The position numbers and the translations under genes were made by a program. From the NCBI GenBank assembly GCA_003175865.1, contig PSRF01000010.1:1-12780 (forward strand): a stretch of 12,780 nucleotides of DNA, written 5' to 3'. The DNA is from Blastocatellia bacterium. GTDB taxonomy: Bacteria; Acidobacteriota; Blastocatellia; Pyrinomonadales; Pyrinomonadaceae. Each line of letters starts with the position of its first letter. The first letter of the stretch is position 1. Below are positions 1-6,622 of this stretch, piece after piece. The notes below the pieces were generated by a model. The model saw nothing but the letters and a program-made list of their open reading frames with translations, had not been told where the DNA came from and did not search any database.

Positions 1-59
1 ACTTCAAAAGTCTAACTCGACAACTCACTGTCTTCGCAGTTAGAATCTCGGGCTTCGCA

Positions 60-500
60 ATGAGCAAAATTGCTGACAATATGACCCATGCAGGTGCAAT
101 TGTGGACGCTGAGTCCCATCGTCTAAATGCCAGGATTCTGCGTGCGATGGTGCTCGCTTCAGCAACAGCCACGGTTGTCGCCCTCTTCATGGGAAGCTGG
201 CGAGTTTCAATCGGATTGGTCGTTGGCGGTGCGCTGGCTGTGTTGAACCACCGTTGGTTGCAGTCATCGATTGCTGCAGCGTTTGGTGTGTTGGTCGATG
301 GTCAAAAACCCCGAATAACACTCGCGAAGTATATTCTTCGATATTTGGTTATTGCCTCGGCAGTACTTGCTGTTTATGCGTCTGGCCTCGCACCGTTTGC
401 TGCAATCGTGGCGGGCCTTAGTAGTTTTGTTGTGGCCGTTTTTATTGAGGCTCTACGAGAGTTCTATTTCGCAATTATCCAGCGAGAGGAAATCAGTTGA
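60..500 (+). CDS. atpI: ATP synthase subunit I (AtpI-like) membrane protein
   Basis: A 146-residue protein with four predicted membrane segments at about 26-43, 48-64, 90-108 and 110-130. A Gly-rich GGALAVLNHRWL stretch (57-67) and a basic KYILRYLVI segment (90-98) resemble the ATP synthase I family. AtpI-type proteins are thought to help assemble the c-ring or handle Mg2+; they are not part of the finished enzyme. Placement directly upstream of atpB supports the call, and the stop codon overlaps the atpB ATG by one base (TGATG). The start is uncertain: no Shine-Dalgarno precedes the ATG at 60, and the frame stays open back to base 3 with no ATG, GTG or TTG, so the real N-terminus could lie upstream of the window. 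Sequence identity in this family is low, so the name rests partly on context. Confidence 0.8.
   Translation: MSKIADNMTHAGAIVDAESHRLNARILRAMVLASATATVVALFMGSWRVSIGLVVGGALAVLNHRWLQSSIAAAFGVLVDGQKPRITLAKYILRYLVIASAVLAVYASGLAPFAAIVAGLSSFVVAVFIEALREFYFAIIQREEIS
485..490 (+). promoter_or_regulatory. Ribosome binding site for atpB
   Basis: AGAGGA lies 9 bases before the ATG at 500. A TTG at 497 is also in frame, but the spacing and the TGATG stop-start junction with atpI favour the ATG at 500. The overlap suggests translational coupling (inference). Confidence 0.65.
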
Positions 501-1417
501 TGTTCTGGTTGCAGGAAGCTGCGCATAAAGCAGCAGAGCATGCAGAGGAAGCGGAAGAATTTCACGCGCCGATCATTGTGCAATGGGTGAATCATTATCT
601 TGGACCAGCCGTTTACAATTTCGAGATGCAGTACACGTATCCGAAGTGGAAATGGTTCTTCGCGAAATTTGGTACCACACCGGATGCAGTGTTTGGAGAA
701 TACACGCCTGAAAATGCGATCCCTTGGTACACGGTGATGTTTTTCGTCGCGTGCATTCTGAGTGTCGTGGTCATCTGGATACTCAAGGGTCGCCTCTCCG
801 AAAAAGAACCAGGCCACGGTCAGCAAACACTCGAGCTCAGCGTTCTCGCTGTTCGCAGCATGATTGAGGACATTATTGGGCCACACGGGCTGAAGTACTT
901 TCCGGTTGTAATGACCTTTGGCGTTCTAATTCTCGTTTCGAACTTGATGGGACTGTTTCCCTTATTTATGAGTCCGACTTCTGCAACGAGTGTCACGTTT
1001 GCGTTGGGTCTCAGTTCGTTTCTTTATTACAACTACATCGGCATTAGTGAGAATGGACTCTTTGGTCACCTAAAGCATTTGGCTGGACCGATCTGGTGGA
1101 TTGCACCTCTGATCTTCCCGATTGAACTCATCAGTAACCTTATTCGTCCGTTCTCTCTCGGTATTCGTTTGTTCGGCAACCTGTTTGCAGACGAGAAAGT
1201 CCTGGAGACTGTTGCGCACCTCGCGCCGCCCGTCACCTGGTTTGCACCGATCTTGCTAATGCCGCTGAGCGTTTTCGTGGCGTTTGTGCAGACGTTCGTT
1301 TTCATACTTCTTTCGCAGTTATATCTGAGTGAGGTGTCACACCCGCCGCATGGTGCACACGACGAACACGACGAAGATGATGTCGGTGAAGATTTTGTGG
1401 TTCCTGTCTTAACGTAG
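500..1417 (+). CDS. atpB: F0F1 ATP synthase subunit a
   Basis: A 305-residue membrane protein forming the half-channels for the coupling ion next to the c-ring. The diagnostic signature RPFSLGIRLFGNLFADE is at 216-232 and holds the essential arginine, R223, equivalent to E. coli R210. Other family features are SNLMGLFP (147-154) and PIELISNLIRP (207-217). Hydrophobic segments lie at about 78-96, 133-155, 166-182, 199-215 and 250-275. The N-terminus is rich in His, Ala and Glu (8-22), and the C-terminus ends in a His/Asp/Glu tail, HPPHGAHDEHDEDD at 281-294, beyond the last helix. I do not recall such a tail in characterised subunit a proteins. It overlaps the atpI stop by one base and is followed by a 238-base gap before atpE, wide for this operon. 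Confidence 0.97.
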   Translation: MFWLQEAAHKAAEHAEEAEEFHAPIIVQWVNHYLGPAVYNFEMQYTYPKWKWFFAKFGTTPDAVFGEYTPENAIPWYTVMFFVACILSVVVIWILKGRLSEKEPGHGQQTLELSVLAVRSMIEDIIGPHGLKYFPVVMTFGVLILVSNLMGLFPLFMSPTSATSVTFALGLSSFLYYNYIGISENGLFGHLKHLAGPIWWIAPLIFPIELISNLIRPFSLGIRLFGNLFADEKVLETVAHLAPPVTWFAPILLMPLSVFVAFVQTFVFILLSQLYLSEVSHPPHGAHDEHDEDDVGEDFVVPVLT

Positions 1418-1655
1418 GCTTTATCTGGCGCGTGGATGAGCGATGTGGTTAATGCGACCACACACGTTGCTGCGCAGACGTAAATCTTCAACGTTCATTC
1501 GGTCTTTTCATAGCTTCAGATTTGTGGAAGCAAAAAACTAGAGTCTGTCTCGCTGGAGCGCCGTTGTTCGAGGGGCGGTGGATACCGGATGCAGGCGAAA
1601 TCATAACTGCTGATTGTACGCGTGAAGATTAGTGAAGTGATTTGAGGAGAAGACA
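1418..1655 (+). other. Spacer between atpB and atpE
   Basis: No plausible gene is seen in these 238 bases. A 6-bp stem TGTGGT/ACCACA (1444-1449 with 1457-1462) has no T-run after it. The spacer ends with a clear Shine-Dalgarno, GAGGAG at 1644-1649, six bases before the atpE ATG. A separate promoter for atpE could lie here, but I cannot point to convincing -35 and -10 boxes. Confidence 0.5.
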
Positions 1656-1985
1656 ATGAGCAAAATGAGAATGTTGTTCTTCGCGGTTGTCGGCATTTTG
1701 ATGACCGGAATGACTGCTTTCGCGCAGGGAGCGGCTGAAGCCGGCGATAATGCGAGCTCGGTAAGCAAGTACCGCGCGTTGGCAGCAGGCGTCGGGTTCG
1801 CGATTGCAGTTTTTGGTGGTGCTATAGGCCAGTCGCGAATTGGTGCGTCGGCTTGCGAAGGTGCAGCACGAAATCCAGGTGCAGCAGGCCGTATTCAAAC
1901 CATGATGATTCTTGGTTTGGCGCTGATTGAGTCGCTTGTGCTGTTTGCGCTGCTGGTTGTGTTTGCGGTAGTCAAGCCAAGCTAA
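1656..1985 (+). CDS. atpE: F0F1 ATP synthase subunit c with N-terminal signal-like extension
   Basis: A 109-residue protein; the usual c subunit is about 75-90. Residues 1-23 look like a cleavable signal peptide: basic MSKMR, a hydrophobic core (7-20), then AFA|QG at 21-25. The remainder is a normal hairpin: Gly-rich helix 1 (41-65), polar loop ARNPGA (71-76), helix 2 (82-104). The ion-carrying acid is E92 in ALIESLVLF. Q59 in helix 1 and S93 after the Glu match two ligands of sodium-binding c-rings, but the positions corresponding to Ilyobacter T67 and Y70 are Leu and Phe, so ion choice is unclear. The start is well supported by GAGGAG six bases upstream. It is the last gene before a strong terminator; subunits b, delta, alpha, gamma, beta and epsilon do not follow. 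Confidence 0.95.
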   Translation: MSKMRMLFFAVVGILMTGMTAFAQGAAEAGDNASSVSKYRALAAGVGFAIAVFGGAIGQSRIGASACEGAARNPGAAGRIQTMMILGLALIESLVLFALLVVFAVVKPS

Positions 1986-2007
1986 ACAGGGAAGCAATTT
2001 ACGAATC

Positions 2008-2040
2008 ACGGGCGAGGGAATATTTCTCTCGCCCGTTTGT
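2008..2040 (+). terminator. Rho-independent terminator after atpE
   Basis: The stem ACGGGCGAG (2008-2016) pairs with CTCGCCCGT (2028-2036). The inner part GGAA (2017-2020) pairs with TTCT (2024-2027, one G-U) around a three-base loop. A short T-rich run TTTGT follows. It begins 23 bases after the atpE stop and should end the atpI-B-E transcript. Confidence 0.85.
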
Positions 2041-2112
2041 CGTTCTGACGTTGTTGGGAGTAAGGAACCAAGATCGGTAGAGATTGTTTCAAAAGGCTTA
2101 ACGTCAGTTTTT

Positions 2113-2194
2113 GTTCCTGTTAGTTCATGTGAATTCGTGGATCGTCTATTTACCCACACAAGCGATCCACGAAATCACAGAAACTAACGTGAAG
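2113..2194. repeat. Imperfect palindrome, 32-bp arms built of 10-bp units
   Basis: Left arm 2113-2144 and right arm 2163-2194 are complementary at 26 of 32 positions without gaps. The inner 11 bp, TTCGTGGATCG, are perfect, and the loop is 18 bases. Each arm reads as three related 10-base units: GTTCCTGTTA, GTTCATGTGA and ATTCGTGGAT on the left, with the same pattern on the opposite strand for the right arm. This resembles REP-like intergenic elements seen across several phyla (from memory, not searched). No T-run follows either arm, so a terminator role is not supported. Confidence 0.75.
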
Positions 2195-2459
2195 CCCAAC
2201 AGCAAACTCGAGTGTTGACACAAGTCTGAGTAGCGGCGAATAGGTACCAATCAACTGCGAGACAACACTATCGTTATATGACACCACCCGTGACTACCGC
2301 TCTGCGTTCCACAATTGATTGCTCTTTGAGGATCAAAGTGCGAGTTGAGGATACTTGAATCTGCAATCAGATTGTATTTTTCTCTTCGTTGCCGCGTGCG
2401 AAACGCTATGTTAGTCTCATCTTAATCCCCAATGAAACAGTTATGAGGCGCAACCGTAC
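2195..2459. other. Non-coding leader region of the kinase gene
   Basis: No gene is seen. Small dyads are present: CTTTGA-GGA-TCAAAG (2324-2338) and AATCTG-CAAT-CAGATT (2358-2373), the latter followed by TATTTTT. The kinase promoter presumably lies here; a TATGTT at 2407-2412 could be a -10 box, but no -35 box sits at the right distance. GAGG at 2445-2448 is a possible ribosome site, 11 bases before the kinase ATG. Confidence 0.4.
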
Positions 2460-4040
2460 ATGAAAACCTGTCCGAAGTGCGGAATTGAATATCCTGACAC
2501 GATTACTCTTTGTCCCAGTGACGGTTCTGCCCTCGAGAAAACTGGCGATTCACTCATCGGTCAAACACTCGCGGGAAAATATCGAGTAGATGCCAAACTA
2601 AGTGAAGGTGGCATGGGTGCTGTCTATCGCGGAACTCACGTGTTGATGGACAAAACTGTAGCCATCAAGGTGTTGAGACCCTCACTCGCTGCCGATGAGA
2701 AAATTGTTGCACGCTTCTCACGTGAAGCGCGGGCGGCATCGCGAATCTCACACCCAAACGCACTCAGCGTCACAGATTTTGGCGAAGACGAGAACGGAAT
2801 CGTGTTCCTCGTGATGGAATTCCTGAACGGTAAGACGCTAAAGCAGGTGATTCGTGAAGAGGGACCGATGCAACTCGGGCGTGCAGTTGACATTTTGCGC
2901 CAGGTTGGCGATGCGTTGCAGGCAGCGCACGCACAGGGTGTTGTTCATCGAGATCTTAAGAGCGACAACATCATGCTGATCACTACAGCAGTTGGTGAAC
3001 ACGCAAAGGTCTTGGACTTCGGTATCGCCAAAATCAACGAGGCCGATGGTGAAGTTGATGCGGGTCTGACAGCTCCAAATCTCGTAATTGGCACTCCGCA
3101 ATACATGTCGCCGGAACAATGCTCGCAGTCGCAGGAAATCGATGCGCGTTCCGATATCTATTCGTTTGGAGTGATCCTTTTCGAGATGTTGGTGGGGCAT
3201 CTGCCATTCACAGGTGAGTCACCCACGATTGTGATGTTGAAGCATCTGCAGGATCCAATCCCGTCGCTGCTCGAGGAGCGAAAAGACATTCCGCCAGCAA
3301 TAGAGCGGGTCGTAACCAGGGCGATGGCGAAGGTTCCGGCTAATCGCTATCAAACCATTAGAGAGTTACTGGAAGACCTGTCGATTGCCGCGGGTATGAC
3401 TGTGAATCCAAGGACGAGTTCGGTAGGAACTGAAGCAAGGTCAATTGTCGCTGATACAGATGACGAGATTACAGTGGTTCGTCCGCGACAGGTTCAGCCT
3501 CTCGAGCAAGTGCGGCGCGCACCGGTTACGGTCCCGATTGCACCACCACTGCAAGTTGCGCGTCGAGCAAAGGGTTTCAACCCAATGACGATTTTGGTTC
3601 CGTCGGCTGTCGCGATACTCGTATTGTTTGGACTGTTTTATATCTTCTCGCGAAACACCCAATCTGGTCAGAACTCAAATGCGAATCAGCAAACACTTGC
3701 TGCTGATCCAAATAGTCAGCCAGTGCAACCCTCTCAGCCACCGACGGGCAAAGGCGAACAAGGTATTCCATCGGGCGGCACTGTGACATCTCCTGCGAAT
3801 GTAAATGCTAATGCCAACGCCGCAGTGTCGCCATCTCCGGTTGAGGAATTCACGCCGTCGGCTAATACGAATACGAGCGACAACTCAAACAGCAATCGAA
3901 AAAATCCTCCCCTCCCGACGCCGTCTCGCGCAGCCGTTCCGGAAGACGTGCCCCAACCGAGTCCGGCAGCAACCAAGACACCCGCAACAAAAGCGTCTCC
4001 TCCTCCGAGCGCATCGCCAACAACAGCACCACCAATTTGA
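2460..4040 (+). CDS. Zinc-ribbon, membrane-anchored Ser/Thr protein kinase
   Basis: A 526-residue Hanks-type (PknB-like) kinase. The N-terminal ribbon has C4, C7 and C18 in CPKC...CPSDG; a fourth Cys is absent, with D21 nearby. In the kinase domain (about 41-308): glycine loop LSEGGMGAVYRG (47-58, first Gly replaced by Ser), VAIK with K70, helix-C E89, HRDLKSDN (163-170, catalytic D165), DFG (187-189), and GTPQYMSPEQ (211-220). A basic juxtamembrane segment precedes one membrane helix (376-395). The tail (397-526) is rich in Asn, Pro, Ser and Thr with runs such as NVNANANAA, and should lie outside the cytoplasmic membrane. All catalytic residues are present, so it should be active on proteins; its targets are unknown. 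It is flanked by non-coding DNA on both sides and looks like a single-gene unit. Confidence 0.93.
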   Translation: MKTCPKCGIEYPDTITLCPSDGSALEKTGDSLIGQTLAGKYRVDAKLSEGGMGAVYRGTHVLMDKTVAIKVLRPSLAADEKIVARFSREARAASRISHPNALSVTDFGEDENGIVFLVMEFLNGKTLKQVIREEGPMQLGRAVDILRQVGDALQAAHAQGVVHRDLKSDNIMLITTAVGEHAKVLDFGIAKINEADGEVDAGLTAPNLVIGTPQYMSPEQCSQSQEIDARSDIYSFGVILFEMLVGHLPFTGESPTIVMLKHLQDPIPSLLEERKDIPPAIERVVTRAMAKVPANRYQTIRELLEDLSIAAGMTVNPRTSSVGTEARSIVADTDDEITVVRPRQVQPLEQVRRAPVTVPIAPPLQVARRAKGFNPMTILVPSAVAILVLFGLFYIFSRNTQSGQNSNANQQTLAADPNSQPVQPSQPPTGKGEQGIPSGGTVTSPANVNANANAAVSPSPVEEFTPSANTNTSDNSNSNRKNPPLPTPSRAAVPEDVPQPSPAATKTPATKASPPPSASPTTAPPI

Positions 4041-4049
4041 CTTGTTTTG

Positions 4050-4228
4050 CTGGCCCTTTAGTAGAGTCCTCGTTCGAAAGCTTCAAGCTCTTCTGTCGGA
4101 CCGCGTACGTCTCGTGCGCCCGTTAAGTATTGGTTCAGCGTTGGATCTATTCAAACAGGCACACGAGACGTACGAGGTCCGACAGAAGAGCTTGAATGGT
4201 TCAACCAGAGCGACTACTAAAGAGACAG
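4050..4228. repeat. Very long inverted repeat overlapping the 3' end of lpxK
   Basis: Core arms 4082-4120 and 4158-4196 are complementary at 37 of 39 positions. The match continues inward (GTT/AAC) to a 29-base loop at 4125-4153. After a weakly matching 17-base stretch of equal length on both sides, it resumes outward: 4050-4064 pairs with 4214-4228 at 13 of 15 positions. The whole ungapped alignment is 75 bases per arm, about 59 matching. It starts 10 bases after the kinase stop; the right arm contains the lpxK stop codon and its last eight codons. No T-run flanks the stem. Two of the three stem defects within 4082-4124/4154-4196 (4117/4161, 4121/4157) are C-A on the plus strand but G-U on the minus strand, so the fold is better in RNA read in the lpxK direction. 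It could be a REP/MITE-type element or an inverted duplication of the lpxK end. Confidence 0.9.
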
Positions 4229-5250
4229 TTTGCTGCTTTTTTAAGAAGACCTTTCAACTCAACCTCATTATCAATCTCAATTTCGATTCGCAAAAAATAG
4301 CAGGGTAGACCCATCGACAACTCGCGGAGTTTCACTGAGTCTTTCTCTGTCGTAACAAGCCAATCTGCTCCGGCTCGTCTGGCATTGTTGACGAGATTGC
4401 TGACTTCATGTTGGCTGTACGTTTGGTGATCAGCATAGGCTTTTCGCTCCACTACTTCTAAATCAAGCGAGGATAGCTGTCTAAAAAACGAGTCTGGATT
4501 TCCAACGCCGCAAAACGCAAAACAACGTTTCGATGAGTCGACGGAAGTCGTGTAAGAATGAATTGGCTCAAGTCCTATTGTTTTCATGCGGGAGGTGAAG
4601 ATTGGTGCACTGGTGAGTTGGCGAAGTTCAGACATTAACGGTTGATAGTTCTCTATCTGATCAACTCTCGAAACGACAACGCAGTGTGCTCTGCTCAGCC
4701 CACTACGAGGCTCACGAAGTCGACCGTAAGGCAGCAAGTTTCCACCACCCCATGGATATGTAGCGTCGATGGCGACAATATCGAGATCACGAGCCAGCCG
4801 AAGATGTTGGAAGCCGTCATCGAGCACGAAGCAGTTCGACCCAAGGTGTTTCATCGCACCTTCACCAGCGGCGATACGGTTAGCGTCACTGACAACTGCC
4901 GCCCTGCTGACCAGTCTATTCGCGAGTAGGAAAGCTTCGTCGCCAGCTTCGAGCGGTGTGACCAAAATCTTTTCGCCATCTGAAACAAGAACGTGTTCCC
5001 CAGGGTTTTTTCGTTTGTAGCCACGCGTAAGTATGCAGACTTTCTTGCCTTCATCGGCAAGGATCTTTGCCACCCACTCGACTAGAGGTGTCTTTCCCGT
5101 TCCACCAACAGTCAGGTTGCCGACGCTAATTACAGGCGCAGGTAATTTCGATGTACGAAATGTCCCCCGTCGATACAAACTGAGCCGAGTTTTAGTTAAC
5201 GCACCGTACAATGCGCTGAGTGGTGGCAGGAGGATGGAGCGTCGATTCAT
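4201..5250 (-). CDS. lpxK: Tetraacyldisaccharide 4'-kinase
   Basis: A 349-residue inner-membrane-associated kinase that phosphorylates the 4' position of the lipid A disaccharide (sixth Raetz-pathway step). Walker A is VGGTGKT at 48-54. Also visible are ILTRGYKR (73-80), the DDGFQH motif (144-149), NLLPYGRLREP (171-181), VSRVDQ (193-198) and VTTEKDSVKL (299-308), all expected for LpxK. The N-terminus carries the usual short amphipathic region before the P-loop. The ATG at 5250 overlaps the waaA stop (ATGA), indicating translational coupling; there is no clear Shine-Dalgarno. Length is normal, but the last eight residues, CLFSSRSG, and the stop are encoded inside the long inverted repeat, so the native C-terminus may have been replaced. 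Confidence 0.97.
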   Translation of the reverse strand: MNRRSILLPPLSALYGALTKTRLSLYRRGTFRTSKLPAPVISVGNLTVGGTGKTPLVEWVAKILADEGKKVCILTRGYKRKNPGEHVLVSDGEKILVTPLEAGDEAFLLANRLVSRAAVVSDANRIAAGEGAMKHLGSNCFVLDDGFQHLRLARDLDIVAIDATYPWGGGNLLPYGRLREPRSGLSRAHCVVVSRVDQIENYQPLMSELRQLTSAPIFTSRMKTIGLEPIHSYTTSVDSSKRCFAFCGVGNPDSFFRQLSSLDLEVVERKAYADHQTYSQHEVSNLVNNARRAGADWLVTTEKDSVKLRELSMGLPCYFLRIEIEIDNEVELKGLLKKAANCLFSSRSG

Positions 5251-6566
5251 GGAAGTGCGGTTGGCGACGGCACGAACCGCCGCAGAATTTCCAGCGTTCG
5301 ATCCGAAGCCCCTTGATTATTGATAATGAGTTCCATTCCGTGCGTCGCAAGTTCCTCACGACGAGCTGTGTTCGTTAGCAAGTCATCAAATGTGTCTCGC
5401 AGAGCTTCGACAGCGTCATCGCTGTCCAGCCTCGGCAATTGAACGATCGCATCGGCTTCATTCAGGAGCGTGACGATCGCGTTGAAGTTATGTGTGAAGG
5501 CCCCCGTCACTACAGTTCTACCCGCCGCTGCCGGTTCGAGAACATTATGTCCTCCCTTATCGATGAGACTTCCACCAACAAATACAACGGTTGCTAACGA
5601 GTACGTTGCCGGCAGCTCACCGATCGTATCAAGCAAAACAACGTCGGCAAGTGCATCTGAAGGTTGTTGTGGATCGGTTTTTCTCGCCCAGTTGAGTCCG
5701 GATTTTTGGAGAAGTTCTGCGACTTCACGAAATCGTTCAGGATGACGAGGTGCGAGCAATAGTCTTACTGGGTGCCTCTTCCCGTATTTCAACGTACGAA
5801 AACTCTCGAGCACGATTTGTTCTTCAGTGGAATGAGTGCTGGCGGCAAGAATTACTGATGTATCGCTCTTGAAACCGAATCGTTGTCGCAATTGCTCAGT
5901 AGCCGAATCAGTCAAGGGCCTTGCCGGCGCATCAAACTTGAGATTTCCTGTGACATAAGTATTTTCCTCGTTCATACCAAGCGCATTGATCCGTTTTGCA
6001 TCTTCATTCGATTGCATCAGGGCAACTGTGATATCCGACAACACGCGCTTCATGAAGAACTTTATGAGTTTGTAGCGACGGAAAGATTGGCCAGAGATTC
6101 TGCCATTTACAAGAACAACAGGAATCGAGCGTTTGCGACATTCACGAAGGAAGTTAGGCCACAGTTCAGTTTCCATCACAACAACGACAGCAGGATCGAT
6201 ACGACGTAACGCCCTTCTGACTGAGAAGCGCCAATCAAAAGGAAAATAAACGACCGAAGTTGCATCGTTTTTGAAGACGTCCCGCGCGAGTTGCTGTCCT
6301 GTTCGTGTGATGGTTGAGACTACGAGGTTGTGTGCTGGAAATTCCGCACGCAGTCGCTGAACAAGGGGTCTGGCTGCCTGTGTTTCGCCAACAGAAACAC
6401 AGTGCAGCCAGATGGTTGAAGCTTGGTTGTTGGGTAACGGTGTTACGAGACCGAGTCGTTCACGAAAGCCGGTGATGTATTTGCCGTGTGCGACTCCGAA
6501 GTAAATGAAACGTGGGATTAGGACGATGAGTCCAAGAGTCAGCAGCAGACTGTAAGCCAGGTACAT
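5247..6566 (-). CDS. waaA: Kdo transferase (3-deoxy-D-manno-octulosonic acid transferase)
   Basis: A 439-residue GT-B glycosyltransferase (GT30, also kdtA) that adds Kdo from CMP-Kdo to lipid A precursor at the inner face of the cytoplasmic membrane. The N-terminus has a hydrophobic anchor (MYLAYSLLLTLGLIVLIPRF), then a basic RERLG. The donor/acceptor motifs are CVSVGE (56-61; Glu61 is the presumed catalytic base), METELWPN (131-138), GNLKFD (207-212), ASTH (242-245), APRHPERF (272-279) and GGSLIDKGGHNVLEPAAAG (331-349). I chose the ATG at 6566. A TTG at 6584 would add six residues (MSCCSS), but it lies within a hairpin and the family normally begins at the anchor. Whether it adds one or more Kdo residues cannot be read from sequence. 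It sits between efp and lpxK. Confidence 0.96.
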   Translation of the reverse strand: MYLAYSLLLTLGLIVLIPRFIYFGVAHGKYITGFRERLGLVTPLPNNQASTIWLHCVSVGETQAARPLVQRLRAEFPAHNLVVSTITRTGQQLARDVFKNDATSVVYFPFDWRFSVRRALRRIDPAVVVVMETELWPNFLRECRKRSIPVVLVNGRISGQSFRRYKLIKFFMKRVLSDITVALMQSNEDAKRINALGMNEENTYVTGNLKFDAPARPLTDSATEQLRQRFGFKSDTSVILAASTHSTEEQIVLESFRTLKYGKRHPVRLLLAPRHPERFREVAELLQKSGLNWARKTDPQQPSDALADVVLLDTIGELPATYSLATVVFVGGSLIDKGGHNVLEPAAAGRTVVTGAFTHNFNAIVTLLNEADAIVQLPRLDSDDAVEALRDTFDDLLTNTARREELATHGMELIINNQGASDRTLEILRRFVPSPTALP

Positions 6567-6567
6567 A

Positions 6568-6585
6568 CTTGAGCAGCAACTCAAG
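6568..6585 (-). promoter_or_regulatory. waaA: Hairpin directly before the waaA start codon
   Basis: On the minus strand CTTGAG-TTGCTG-CTCAAG forms a perfect 6-bp stem ending one base before the waaA ATG. The only Shine-Dalgarno-like sequence, GAGG (6586-6589), lies just upstream of the hairpin, so folding would bring it next to the AUG. A role in controlling waaA translation is inference. Confidence 0.4.
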
Positions 6586-6622
6586 CCTCGGCTCAGGCGC
6601 TAGCCATCAGCCTCAGCAACGA

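Noticed and set aside
1444..1462. TGTGGT/ACCACA stem between atpB and atpE as a terminator
   Set aside because: Six base pairs and no T-run; atpE is probably co-transcribed with atpB.
1629..2159. A 176-codon minus-strand frame antisense to atpE
   Set aside because: It is the shadow of atpE and runs through the terminator; no domain is recognisable.
2358..2381. AATCTG-CAAT-CAGATT followed by TATTTTT as a terminator
   Set aside because: The stem is only 6 bp and AT-rich, and the atp operon already has a strong terminator upstream.
2442..2462. A seven-codon frame (ATG AGG ... TGA) overlapping the kinase ATG
   Set aside because: A leader peptide is possible, but there is no ribosome site and a frame this short arises easily by chance.
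4082..4196. Long palindrome as a simple bidirectional terminator
   Set aside because: There is no T-run after either arm, and the arms are much longer than terminators need.
3805..4308. A long open frame on the plus strand across the kinase tail and the palindrome
   Set aside because: It is a shifted-frame reading of the low-complexity kinase tail followed by antisense lpxK; the product is Arg/Gln-rich with no domain.
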